NCBI GenBank assembly: GCA_910577925.1
Contig: CAJTOI010000035.1
Coordinates: forward strand, 1-25,368
Source of the DNA: an uncultured Roseburia sp.
GTDB taxonomy: Bacteria; Bacillota; Clostridia; Lachnospirales; Lachnospiraceae
DNA: 25,368 nt
Direction: 5' to 3'
Part shown: piece by piece, positions 13,960 through 22,592 of the stretch
How the letters are laid out: every line of letters starts with the position of its first letter
Numbering within the stretch: position 1 is the first letter of the stretch
The notes under the pieces: model-generated
Seen by the model: the letters and a program-made list of their open reading frames with translations, nothing else
Told to the model about the DNA's origin: nothing
The model's database searches: none
Program-made: the position numbers and the translations under genes

Positions 13960-15817
13960 ACACCGACAGATGATATTTTTCCATCCAGTAATTGATCTGA
14001 ATAAAATAGGCCATCAGCTGCGGGCCGGCCATCAGCTGGCCGAACCACGGTTTCCCGAGCTCCTTTTGGGCCGCTGCAAATTCTTTCGCTTTTGCGGTGT
14101 CAAGCAGCGGGGCCACGGGAGCGTTTTTATCTTCGAGAATCGCACGGAACCGTTCGGCCAGCAGCTTTTCATAGCCGGGATGATAGGTTTTCGGGTAGGG
14201 GCTTTTTTTGCGGTGCAGCAGTTCGGCCGGCAGAAGATCGGCGCACGCGTCCCGCAGCAGCGTCTTTTCCACACCGTTCTGGTATTTCATTTCCCACGGC
14301 ACATTAAACACATATTCCATAATCCGGTGATCTGCGAGCGGAACTCTCGCCTCGAGTCCGGAGTACATGCTGGTGCGGTCCATGCGGTCTAAGAGCGTCT
14401 GCATAAACCATTTGATATTGAGATAGGCGACGGCACGGCGGCGCGCGGCCTCTGCGTCTTCTCCGGGAAGCTGCGGCACGGCGGCGAGGGTGTCCGCGTA
14501 GCGGGCGTGAGAATATTCCGCCAGATGCAGATCGCGGCAGAAATCCTCCGCCAGAAAACAGGTGCGGGCGGAAATATCCGCAGACCAGGGGAAGCCGTCG
14601 CGCTCTATCAGCTCCCTGCGGTAGAACCACGGGTAGCCCCCGAAAATCTCGTCGGCGCACTCCCCGGTCAGGGTCACTTTGTTGTGTTTTGCCACAAGAG
14701 AGCAGAAGTAGAGCAGCGATGCGTCCACATCGGTCATGCCCGGCATATCCTTGGCATCCACGGCAGTACAGAGCATATCCGCGAGGGTGCGCTGGTCGCA
14801 TTCCAGATAAGTGTGGTTGGTGTGACAGTGTGCGAGCATGATGTTGACGTAGGGGAGGTCGCGCTCCGGCTGAAAGGAGTTGGACTGAAAATATACGTCG
14901 TTTTCCGTAAAGTCAAAGGAGAAGGTATTTAAGGTTTCCCCGTTTTCCTGCATATGCCGTGCGGCGAGGGCCGTCACGATAGAGGAATCGATGCCGCCCG
15001 AGAGAAACGTGCAGACCGGAACGTCGGAGATCATCTGACGTCTGACGGAGTCCCGCACGAGCCAGGAAACCTTTTCCACGGTCTTCTCATACGAGTCGGT
15101 GTGTTCGCGGCTGACCAGATCCCAGTAGGGGTAATCCCGCAGGCCGTCGCGGCCCCAGATCAGGTAGTGTCCGGGGACGACTTCTTTCATGTCTTTGAAA
15201 ACGCCGCAGCCGGGCGTCCGCGCGGGACCGATTGCAAGCACTTCCCGCAGACCGTCCGCGGTGAGCGCGGGCGTGATATCGGGATGACAGAACAGGGCTT
15301 TCGGTTCCGAGCCGAATATCAGCGTTCCGTCTTTGACGGAATAAAAATGCGGTTTGATGCCGGCCCGGTCGCGGTACAAAAGCAGCCGTTCCTTTGTCTC
15401 GTCCCAGATGGCAAAGGAAAAGATTCCGTTTAGCTTTGTGACAAAATCGGGGCCGTAGGCCATGTAAGCGCAGAGAATGACCTCGGTGTCCGAGGTGGTT
15501 GAAAATTGAAAGCCCAGTTTTGCAAGCTCCGGGGTCAGCTCGTCGGTGTTGTAGATTTCTCCGTTGTAGGCGATGGCACAGGTGCGGCTGCCGGAAGCAG
15601 CGTCCGCGGTGCGGACCATCGGCTGCCTGCCGTTTGCGATGTCGCGGATGCTTAAGCGGGCGTGCGAAAGGCCGGCCTGCGGTGTGAGGCAGATGCCGGA
15701 GTCGTCGCCGCCGCGGTGGGCGAGCGTTTTGTGCATTTCCGTTAAGACGGATTCCCAGTAGGGGCTTTTTTCCTGATAGTTTTGTTTGAAATTGCAGAAG
15801 CCTGCGATACCACACAT
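13958..15817 (-). CDS. asnB: Glutamine-hydrolysing asparagine synthase
   Basis: Makes asparagine from aspartate, ATP and glutamine in the cytosol. The 619-residue chain has Cys2 directly after Met as the glutaminase nucleophile (MCGIAGF), HRGGDDSG and YNGEIYN in the N-terminal glutaminase domain, then the synthetase domain with the pyrophosphate loop SGGIDSS at 273-279 and GECADEIFGGYPWF. Length is normal for the clostridial form. ATG 15817 has GGAG 10-13 bases upstream on the minus strand. It is a single gene, divergent from the symporter operon and not functionally tied to the sugar genes on either side. Confidence 0.96.
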   Translation of the reverse strand: MCGIAGFCNFKQNYQEKSPYWESVLTEMHKTLAHRGGDDSGICLTPQAGLSHARLSIRDIANGRQPMVRTADAASGSRTCAIAYNGEIYNTDELTPELAKLGFQFSTTSDTEVILCAYMAYGPDFVTKLNGIFSFAIWDETKERLLLYRDRAGIKPHFYSVKDGTLIFGSEPKALFCHPDITPALTADGLREVLAIGPARTPGCGVFKDMKEVVPGHYLIWGRDGLRDYPYWDLVSREHTDSYEKTVEKVSWLVRDSVRRQMISDVPVCTFLSGGIDSSIVTALAARHMQENGETLNTFSFDFTENDVYFQSNSFQPERDLPYVNIMLAHCHTNHTYLECDQRTLADMLCTAVDAKDMPGMTDVDASLLYFCSLVAKHNKVTLTGECADEIFGGYPWFYRRELIERDGFPWSADISARTCFLAEDFCRDLHLAEYSHARYADTLAAVPQLPGEDAEAARRRAVAYLNIKWFMQTLLDRMDRTSMYSGLEARVPLADHRIMEYVFNVPWEMKYQNGVEKTLLRDACADLLPAELLHRKKSPYPKTYHPGYEKLLAERFRAILEDKNAPVAPLLDTAKAKEFAAAQKELGKPWFGQLMAGPQLMAYFIQINYWMEKYHLSV

Positions 15818-15874
15818 ATATGAATCTCCATTTTAGTTTGCATTACTGTCCGGGAGGGCAGCAGTTCTCCCTCT

Positions 15875-15880
15875 AGTATA
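15875..15880 (-). promoter_or_regulatory. Candidate -10 element for asnB
   Basis: On the minus strand TATACT occupies plus positions 15875-15880, about 58 bases before the asnB start. The -35 region (near 15898-15903) matches poorly, so the promoter may need an activator. Confidence 0.4.
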
Positions 15881-16005
15881 TGAGTGAGCGTTTTGAGATA
15901 TGCGGGGAGGTTTGCAGGCTGCGGTATAAAAAATGTATCCTTGCGAGGGCAAGAATCGTAATCTATAAGAAAATATATGCAATGTATCGAAAAGAAGCGG
16001 GATGA

Positions 16006-16030
16006 TAGAATAATCATGAAAATCATGATT
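16006..16030 (+). promoter_or_regulatory. Inverted repeat in the symporter operon control region
   Basis: AATCATGA (16012-16019) and TCATGATT (16023-16030) form a perfect inverted repeat with an AAA spacer. It overlaps a possible -10, TAGAAT (16006-16011), which has no good -35. The intergenic stretch 15818-16076 holds little else: a short repeat CTTGC-GAGG-GCAAG at 15940-15953. An operator for the AraC protein encoded at the end of the operon, or a leader hairpin, is possible. Confidence 0.4.
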
Positions 16031-16076
16031 TTTATACGGTTACTGCCGGGAAAGAGAGAAAAGGAAGGAAGAAAAA

Positions 16077-17528
16077 ATGAACGAAAAAGAGTATAACAGA
16101 GCGAAGATATGGCAGATCGCACTATTTGCGCTGAATATGATGTCAACGAATCTGTATTTGTTTTTAATGATGTATGTTTCTTATTATGCAAACGGTCTGG
16201 TGGGAATGTCGGTTGTATTTGTATCGACACTGGCAACCGGGATGAGGATCTTTGACGGTTTCACGGATCCGATCATCGGCTGGCTGATCGACCATATGAA
16301 GGGAAAATACGGAAAATTCAGACCGTTTTTGGTAGTCGGAAATGCAATTCTTGCGATCAGTATGATTTTGATTTATAAGACGACGCATCTTGTTCCGGAA
16401 GCGATCCGGATTCCGTATTTCATTCTTGTGTATGCCTTATATATTATTGGCTACACCGTGCAGGGAACGGTTACGACTTCCGCGCAGACGATTTTGACCA
16501 ACGACCCGAAACAGAGACCGTTATACGGATTTTTTACCGGATTTTTCATGCTGTTTTTAAGTTCAGGGGTCAACTATTTGATTTCCAATCACCTGGTACC
16601 GAAATACGGCGGAATGACATATGAATTTTTCAGCGAACTGATCATATGGGTTATCTTGATCGCGTTTGTGCTGATGGTCTGCGCATTCGCAGCGATTGCG
16701 CCGAAAGACAAACCGGAATATTATGAGAATTTAGAGAAGAATAAGACGGAAAAGGTCGGGTTTAAGGTATACTGGGAAATATTAAAGAAGAACCGTGCGC
16801 TTCAGACGCTGATCATCTCTGAGTGTACGGATAAACTGGCAACGAATATTGCAGGAAACTCGATTGTCGGCGTTATGCTGTTTGGAATCATTATCGGGAA
16901 TTATGAAGTGATGGGACGCCTGTCCGTAATCACGATGATTCCGAATATCATTCTGCTTGTGTTCGGTATTCTGAATGCAAGGCAGGCAGGACAGAAACGG
17001 ACGTATGTGCTGAGTACCTGGCTGTGCATCATTTTACAGGCCGCATTGGGATTGCTCTTTATCATGGGAGATGCGACAAAGATTGACCTGAAATCGTTCG
17101 GTTTTATGAATGTTGCGTTTGTGGTGCTTTTTATCGCGCTGAACGGAATCCGCAATATCGGAAGCAATATGATGATTCCGATGATGGCGGACTGCACCGA
17201 TTACGAGATATACCGCAGCGGGCATTTTGTTCCGGGACTTGTCGCGACGATTTATTCCTTTGTTGACAAGCTGATCTCGTCTTTCGGGACGACGATCGTG
17301 GGACTTCTTGTCGCCGTCATAGGATACAAAAATACGGTTCCGCAGATCGGGGAAGAAGTGACGACGAGTATTTTTGCCGTTACGATGGTACTGTATTGCG
17401 GAATGCCGATTTTAGGCTGGGTCATTTCGATAATTGCCATGAGATTCTATCCGCTCGATGGAGAGAAGATGAAGGAGGTTGAAGATTACATCGCAGAGAT
17501 CAAAGAGCAGAATGCCAGTGCGGAGTAG
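16077..17528 (+). CDS. GPH-family sugar:cation symporter (MFS)
   Basis: Glycoside-pentoside-hexuronide symporters import di- and oligosaccharides with Na+ or H+. This 483-residue protein is strongly hydrophobic with about twelve membrane segments and carries the family block FDGFTDPIIGWLIDHM, then KGKYGKFRPFLVVGN, after helix 2, with the Asp residues that bind the cation in MelB-like proteins, and NDPKQRPLYGFF after helix 4. Related proteins are annotated YicJ, XynP or MelB. ATG 16077 follows an AAGGAAGGAAG site. It is the first gene of a three-gene unit with the hydrolase (11 bases later) and AraC (8 bases after that), so it is likely the dedicated importer of the hydrolase substrate. Which sugar is not evident. 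Confidence 0.93.
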   Translation: MNEKEYNRAKIWQIALFALNMMSTNLYLFLMMYVSYYANGLVGMSVVFVSTLATGMRIFDGFTDPIIGWLIDHMKGKYGKFRPFLVVGNAILAISMILIYKTTHLVPEAIRIPYFILVYALYIIGYTVQGTVTTSAQTILTNDPKQRPLYGFFTGFFMLFLSSGVNYLISNHLVPKYGGMTYEFFSELIIWVILIAFVLMVCAFAAIAPKDKPEYYENLEKNKTEKVGFKVYWEILKKNRALQTLIISECTDKLATNIAGNSIVGVMLFGIIIGNYEVMGRLSVITMIPNIILLVFGILNARQAGQKRTYVLSTWLCIILQAALGLLFIMGDATKIDLKSFGFMNVAFVVLFIALNGIRNIGSNMMIPMMADCTDYEIYRSGHFVPGLVATIYSFVDKLISSFGTTIVGLLVAVIGYKNTVPQIGEEVTTSIFAVTMVLYCGMPILGWVISIIAMRFYPLDGEKMKEVEDYIAEIKEQNASAE

Positions 17529-17539
17529 TCAGAACATAT

Positions 17540-20245
17540 ATGAGAGAAGAACATAAAAACTGTATGCCGGTCTGGGGTCCTTATTCTAAGAAATATATGG
17601 GGATTTCCAGAATCATGAGAGAAAGTGAAATATCCGGGGCGAGATATGACCTTGCGGTGTATCCTACTTATGCGAACAGCGCGGTACCGGTGCCGAATGT
17701 AACGGTTCCGTCGGATTATCACCCGTGGGACTGTGATGCGGAGGGGAAATTTTTTCGATACCGGTATGAACTTTTGTGGAAGGATCAGTTGTATGCAGAT
17801 GTTGATTTCTTTCAAGTGAAAGAGGAAACCTGGGGAATCCGGGTTTCCTACGTCAACCGGACAACAAAAATGCAAAATTGCCTTCTGAATTATTTTTCGG
17901 CAATCGAGTATCCGCAAAGATGGGTCTGCACACCGGAGCTTCCGGGGAAGCATGAGTTCTGGAATGCGCTTGACTATGAGACATTTTCGTTTGCCAGAAA
18001 AAGGCCGTGGGAACACCTGACGCCGGACGGATTGAAATGGGGTGAAGTGCCGGAGCAGGAATTTACAGACGGCAGCGGTCTCGGGGAGACCATCTATCAC
18101 ATGATGGTTCCGCATTTCGGGCTGAAATGGTTTGGGAGTGAGAAGGGAGATCAGGTTTCCTGGCGCAGAGAGGCGGAACACAGCTATCGGAACGCGGTTC
18201 TGACAATCCGTTATATGACGAATCAAAATCATGAGTCCGTATCTTTTGCGACTAATTACGGGACGGTCACGTTTCCGGCGGGGAAGACGCCGCAGACCGT
18301 AACGCTTTCGCTTGGTGAGCTCCCTGCGGGAACGTTTGAACTGCGCATGACGGCGAACGGTACAAAGAGCAACGGGGTTGTGCTGGACTGTCTGTGCATC
18401 ACCGAGGCGGATGAGGCGCAGAAGATAGGGATGCAGCGGGATAAACTGAATGTGATTCCGCAGATTCACTACCGGGACGGACATGTGGTCTATCAGTATA
18501 ATTACGGTGAGGCTCCGGTTTATTTTACGATACTGAACAAAAGAGTGCGCAGCAGGAAACTGTATTCCGGATGTCTCGAGGATGCACTGATCACGCGCCT
18601 GACCAATTCCGACGAAACATACGACAATCTGACGCGCAGCTTTACAGGGGCATTTTCCGAAAAGCATTCGGATGACGGATTTTATCACACAAATGTGGTG
18701 GAGGCAATCTTTCTTCCGGGAGAGAGCGCCCGCACGGAGTATGCATTTATCGGTACCGAAGATGTGCAGTATACGAAAAAGGAGCTGGAAGAGATCTGGA
18801 AGGAACGCTCTGCCTGCATGGGCGTGCGGAATTGGAATGCGGAAGGGGACGCTTATCAGTTCTCGGCAAGGCTTATGAAAGCCGCGCTGTTTTCCAATGT
18901 GGTATATCCGATTTACCGGTACGGAGAACCGATTGTGCATTATACGCCGGGAAAACGCTGGGACAGCCTGTACACATGGGATTCCGGTTTTATCGGTCTC
19001 GGGATTCTGGATTATTCGAAAGAAAAAGCCGAATATATTATGGACATTTATCTGTCGGAAGAGAAAAATCAGGACTTTGCATTTTTATTTCACGGTTCGA
19101 TGATTCCGACACAGTTTTATCTGTATTATGAGATACTGCAGAGGGCTTCCGGCGGGGAGCGGGAGGCGCTGAGGAAGTATTATGCCATGTTTCGGAGGGC
19201 ATACCTGTATATGGCAGGGAAAGCGGAAGATTCCACGACAGGACGGCTTCCGGGAGAACTGATGACGGTGTATGATTATTTTTATAATGCCAGCGGCATG
19301 GATGATTATCCGCCGCAGGTTTATCTGCACAGACATCATTTGGAAAAAAATGTTTCCCCGGTCTGCAGTAACGCGCATTTCATACGGTTTGCGAAGATTA
19401 TGAGCAGGATTGCCGAACTGTACGGATATGAGAAAGACCGTGCGGAGTATGAGTCGGACTGGAAAAAAACGGCGGAGGCTTTGCTGGAGTATGCCTGGGA
19501 TGAAGAAAGCGGATATTTCGGTTATGCCGTTTACCGGGAGGATACGGGAAAATGGGAGATTCTTAAGACCGAAAACGGGGAGAATCAGAACAGAGGGATT
19601 GACGGAGTTACGCCCCTGTTTGCGGGAATCTGCACAGCGCAGCAGGAAGAAAAGATGCTGGCACATTTAAAATCAGACAAAGAACTCTGGTCCCCGGTGG
19701 GAATTTCCACGGTGGATAGGAGCGCGGAGTATTATTACGATAACGGATACTGGAACGGCAGTGTCTGGTTTCCGTATCAGTATCTGATCTGGAAGTCCAT
19801 GCTGGATATCGGGGAGAATGAATTTGCGTTTAGGATTGCAGATAGAGCATTACATGCCTGGAAACAGGAAGTGGAATTCAGTTACAACACATTTGAGATG
19901 ATACAGATCGAGACGGAACGGGGCGGATGGTTCCATCAGTTCGGCGGGTTGTCGGCGCCGATTGTCATCTGGTATCACGCTTACTACCGCCCGGGAACGG
20001 TCACCGCGGGTTTCGAGACATGGCTGGAAAGCAGCTGCTTTAATGAGCGTCATACGGAAGCGCGGATTTGTTACCGGGTAAATGCGCAAAAGAAGAACCG
20101 GATCATAGCGGTCATGGATTCGGGCAGGGAATATGAGGTATCTGTCAACGGAAAGCCCGCGCAGTGGCAGTGGCATGTAAAAGGTGCACTGGAAATTTTT
20201 TTGGAGGATAGAGAGGGGGAAATTCTGATTCGAAGCGCAGAATAA
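17540..20245 (+). CDS. Large glycoside hydrolase, GH63/MGH1-like (alpha/alpha)6 barrel
   Basis: A 901-residue cytosolic protein (no signal peptide). The first 400 or so residues look like beta-sandwich domains; the rest reads as an (alpha/alpha)6 barrel of the GH63/mannosylglycerate-hydrolase type. Supporting blocks are GKRWDSLYTWDSGFIGLG (Asp481 a likely general acid), PTQFYLYYEIL, the TTGRLPGELMTVYDYFYNASG segment, YYDNGYWNGSVWFPYQYL, and FEMIQIETERGGWFHQFGG, whose glutamates (786, 791, 793) include a candidate base. Relatives are often labelled trehalase-like or MGH1-like, usually without a tested substrate; members of the clan cleave alpha-linked glucose or mannose. The small C-terminal strand domain ends at 901. 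ATG 17540 has only a distant GGAG, so translation may be coupled to the symporter. The exact reaction is unknown to me. Confidence 0.75.
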   Translation: MREEHKNCMPVWGPYSKKYMGISRIMRESEISGARYDLAVYPTYANSAVPVPNVTVPSDYHPWDCDAEGKFFRYRYELLWKDQLYADVDFFQVKEETWGIRVSYVNRTTKMQNCLLNYFSAIEYPQRWVCTPELPGKHEFWNALDYETFSFARKRPWEHLTPDGLKWGEVPEQEFTDGSGLGETIYHMMVPHFGLKWFGSEKGDQVSWRREAEHSYRNAVLTIRYMTNQNHESVSFATNYGTVTFPAGKTPQTVTLSLGELPAGTFELRMTANGTKSNGVVLDCLCITEADEAQKIGMQRDKLNVIPQIHYRDGHVVYQYNYGEAPVYFTILNKRVRSRKLYSGCLEDALITRLTNSDETYDNLTRSFTGAFSEKHSDDGFYHTNVVEAIFLPGESARTEYAFIGTEDVQYTKKELEEIWKERSACMGVRNWNAEGDAYQFSARLMKAALFSNVVYPIYRYGEPIVHYTPGKRWDSLYTWDSGFIGLGILDYSKEKAEYIMDIYLSEEKNQDFAFLFHGSMIPTQFYLYYEILQRASGGEREALRKYYAMFRRAYLYMAGKAEDSTTGRLPGELMTVYDYFYNASGMDDYPPQVYLHRHHLEKNVSPVCSNAHFIRFAKIMSRIAELYGYEKDRAEYESDWKKTAEALLEYAWDEESGYFGYAVYREDTGKWEILKTENGENQNRGIDGVTPLFAGICTAQQEEKMLAHLKSDKELWSPVGISTVDRSAEYYYDNGYWNGSVWFPYQYLIWKSMLDIGENEFAFRIADRALHAWKQEVEFSYNTFEMIQIETERGGWFHQFGGLSAPIVIWYHAYYRPGTVTAGFETWLESSCFNERHTEARICYRVNAQKKNRIIAVMDSGREYEVSVNGKPAQWQWHVKGALEIFLEDREGEILIRSAE

Positions 20246-20253
20246 GTCGGAGC

Positions 20254-21135
20254 ATGAGCAGACAATACGAGTGTTATGAAAATTATCAGGGCATGTTAAG
20301 CTCAACGTTTGAGATTCACATCTACAAAGCGCGGAATACGGTGCAGGAACATATGACAGGCGATTATTTTGAGCTTTACTGTGTGCATGACGGGGAAGCC
20401 CGGGTGGAAATAGGGGACTGCGAATATGATATTTCCAGGGGGGATATTCTTCTGATGCCGCCCAGAACGCTGTGGTCTGTAAAAATGCTGTCGAAAAGCT
20501 ATGAGTGGATCAGCCTGCTGATGAATCCGTGGTATCTCAGCAGGCTTTCCAGCCATAAGACGAATCTGACAAATTGTTTTGTGAGTGCGGAGCAGAATCA
20601 CTGTCTGTTCAGCGCGGAACCTTTTATGCGAAACCGGATCGTATCCGTGCTGACGGAACTTCTTTCCGAGAGCAGAGGACAGGAATTCGGAAAAGACATT
20701 CTGATGGAGGCGGATGTAAGACGTCTTCTGATCATTGTAAACCGGTATATAAACCTCAATATACAAAAAGAGAAAGAGACGATAGAGAATGTGATCAGCT
20801 ATATTAACGGTCATTACACGGAATCCATTACGCTTGATTTTCTATGCGACAAGTTCTACATCAGTAAATTTTATCTGTCAAGGAGTTACGAGCGCGTCAC
20901 GGGAAAGAGTATCTATCAATCTATTCTTGAGAAGCGCATGATCATGGCGCGGCAGCTTTTGATCGGCGGTGAAAAGCCGACGGATATTTATGCGCTGTGC
21001 GGATTTAATCAGTACAGCAATTTCTATCGTGCGTTTAAAAAATATTACCACATGTCGCCGAGTGCGTTTATAAAAAACGAAATATACCCTCAGTGGACAA
21101 AGGGACACACGGTCGGAGAAGAGCCAGGAAAATAA
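20254..21135 (+). CDS. AraC-family transcriptional regulator
   Basis: A 293-residue regulator: an N-terminal cupin sensor (about 15-90) with FELYCVHDGEARVEIGDCEY and ISRGDILLMPPRTLW, a helical linker and two helix-turn-helix units at about 185-285 (SITLDFLCDKFYISKFYLSRSYERV and PTDIYALCGFNQYSNFYRAFKKY, ending HMSPSAFIK). It starts 8 bases after the hydrolase stop with GGAG almost touching the ATG, which points to translational coupling. It is the natural candidate for a sugar-dependent activator of its own operon. It differs from the truncated araC at 4400, which has no cupin in view. Confidence 0.92.
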   Translation: MSRQYECYENYQGMLSSTFEIHIYKARNTVQEHMTGDYFELYCVHDGEARVEIGDCEYDISRGDILLMPPRTLWSVKMLSKSYEWISLLMNPWYLSRLSSHKTNLTNCFVSAEQNHCLFSAEPFMRNRIVSVLTELLSESRGQEFGKDILMEADVRRLLIIVNRYINLNIQKEKETIENVISYINGHYTESITLDFLCDKFYISKFYLSRSYERVTGKSIYQSILEKRMIMARQLLIGGEKPTDIYALCGFNQYSNFYRAFKKYYHMSPSAFIKNEIYPQWTKGHTVGEEPGK

Positions 21136-21165
21136 AGATAAAGTATTCCATGTTGCGGAGTCAGA

Positions 21166-21174
21166 TGTTATAAT
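21166..21174 (+). promoter_or_regulatory. Extended -10 promoter for the chemoreceptor gene
   Basis: TGTTATAAT at 21166-21174 is a perfect TATAAT with the TGn extension. The expected -35 position (21146-21151, TTCCAT) is weak, as is common for extended -10 promoters. The start codon lies 40 bases downstream. Confidence 0.7.
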
Positions 21175-21213
21175 ACAGTTAATTGTTTTATACGGAGCAG
21201 GGAGGATCGCAGG

Positions 21214-22524
21214 ATGCAGGAAAAGAAAAATGCAACATGGATGAAGCTTCTAAAACCATTGCTCGTGTTTCTGGTCGTTGTCGCGGCTTGGCAGATTATT
21301 GTTCTGCAGCTGGTAAGGGCCGGGGTGCTGGGCACGATTCCGGCAATGATTTTGCTGACTTTGGTCACGGTAGTGATATTCGGTGTGATATTCGGGATTA
21401 TTAAGTCCGTGCTTGATCAGATCCGGGTTGTCGTCAATGGCACGCCTGACGGGGAGGTCGGGACGGACAGGCTGGTGGAGAAGGCCAGAAGGCTTGCGGA
21501 GCAGAATGACGATGTGGGAGAGATGATCCGCACGATCCAGGAATATGTCACTTCGTTTGCACAGGTGCTTGCGGGAATCCGAACTGCCTCCGCGGAGCTC
21601 GACGAAGTGTCGAAAGATTTTAAGGGAATTTTCGGAAATATGGTGGATGCGCTTTCCGGCACGGGGGATGCGGTTGCGGTGATTACGGAAAATACGCTCT
21701 CTCAGGCGGACAGAACGGTTGAGATGAAGGACAAGATTGAGGCGATCGGAGCTTCCATCGACCGTATTACCGAGAACGTGGAGGCGCTTACGAGAAGCGC
21801 CGATACCATGAAGGAATGCAATGCTTCTGCCGAGCGGATTATGAAAGATCTGATTGTCATCAGCCAGGAGAGCGGAGAGGCAATCGAGGCGGTGAGAAAG
21901 CAGACGAACCTGACAAACCAGTCGGCGCAGCAGATACAGACCGCCACCGATATTATTGCCGGGATTTCGAGCCAGACGAATCTGCTGGCGCTGAATGCAA
22001 GCATTGAGGCGGCAAGAGCCGGAGAGCACGGAAGGGGCTTTGCGGTGGTTGCGGAGGAGATCCGTCAGCTTGCGGATCAGTCGCAGGAGTCTACAGAGCA
22101 GATCAACAAGATTGTAAGGGACCTCATCGGCAATTCCAATGTCAGTGTGGAGATTACGGAGAAGGTTTCGGAAGCGTTTGCAAGACAGAGTGACAAAATT
22201 CGCGATACGGAGGATATTTTCCGGTCGCTGAATCAGGAAATCGGGCAGGTCGGAGCCGCCATCGGCAAGATCGATGCAGAGGTGGAGGATCTTGCAAAGG
22301 ACAAAGACGTCATCGGGGAGGATGTCGCCTCCCTGACGGAAACGGCAGAGCAGAATGCCGAGAATGCCAATATTACCGCACAGAGTATGGAAGACTTGCA
22401 GGGAGTTGTCGTTGAGTGCGACAGGACGACGGAGCGCGTTGTCGATGTCGCGGACGCGCTGGTCGGCTATATCAAGGAGTTTGAGGAAGAAGGGAAGATT
22501 TCCATAAAGCGCGTCGGATTTTAA
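21214..22524 (+). CDS. Methyl-accepting chemotaxis-like protein without external sensor domain
   Basis: A 436-residue protein with two adjacent membrane helices (about 12-34 and 39-64) joined by only a few residues (RAGV), so nothing sizeable faces outside. The cytoplasmic part is a long coiled coil with the chemoreceptor tip at about 245-290: GISSQTNLLALNASIEAARAGE then HGRGFAVVAEEIRQLADQS, which contacts CheA/CheW in the family. No recognisable PAS, GAF or other sensor domain is present, and no CheW-tether pentapeptide is seen at the end. No flagellar or che gene is in the window. GGAGG at 21201-21205 selects ATG 21214. It may sense membrane state, or signal through another partner. The S8 protease gene follows 68 bases later. 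Confidence 0.88.
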   Translation: MQEKKNATWMKLLKPLLVFLVVVAAWQIIVLQLVRAGVLGTIPAMILLTLVTVVIFGVIFGIIKSVLDQIRVVVNGTPDGEVGTDRLVEKARRLAEQNDDVGEMIRTIQEYVTSFAQVLAGIRTASAELDEVSKDFKGIFGNMVDALSGTGDAVAVITENTLSQADRTVEMKDKIEAIGASIDRITENVEALTRSADTMKECNASAERIMKDLIVISQESGEAIEAVRKQTNLTNQSAQQIQTATDIIAGISSQTNLLALNASIEAARAGEHGRGFAVVAEEIRQLADQSQESTEQINKIVRDLIGNSNVSVEITEKVSEAFARQSDKIRDTEDIFRSLNQEIGQVGAAIGKIDAEVEDLAKDKDVIGEDVASLTETAEQNAENANITAQSMEDLQGVVVECDRTTERVVDVADALVGYIKEFEEEGKISIKRVGF

Positions 22525-22592
22525 GCGTTTTCGTCCGGCACGCCGGGACAGAAATTACATAGATTAAAGAAAAGCATCTGTTTCGGAGTGCT

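Noticed and set aside
22534..22551. GTCCGGC/GCCGGGAC repeat after the chemoreceptor gene as a terminator
   Set aside because: The loop would be only two bases, there is a bulge, and no T tract follows.
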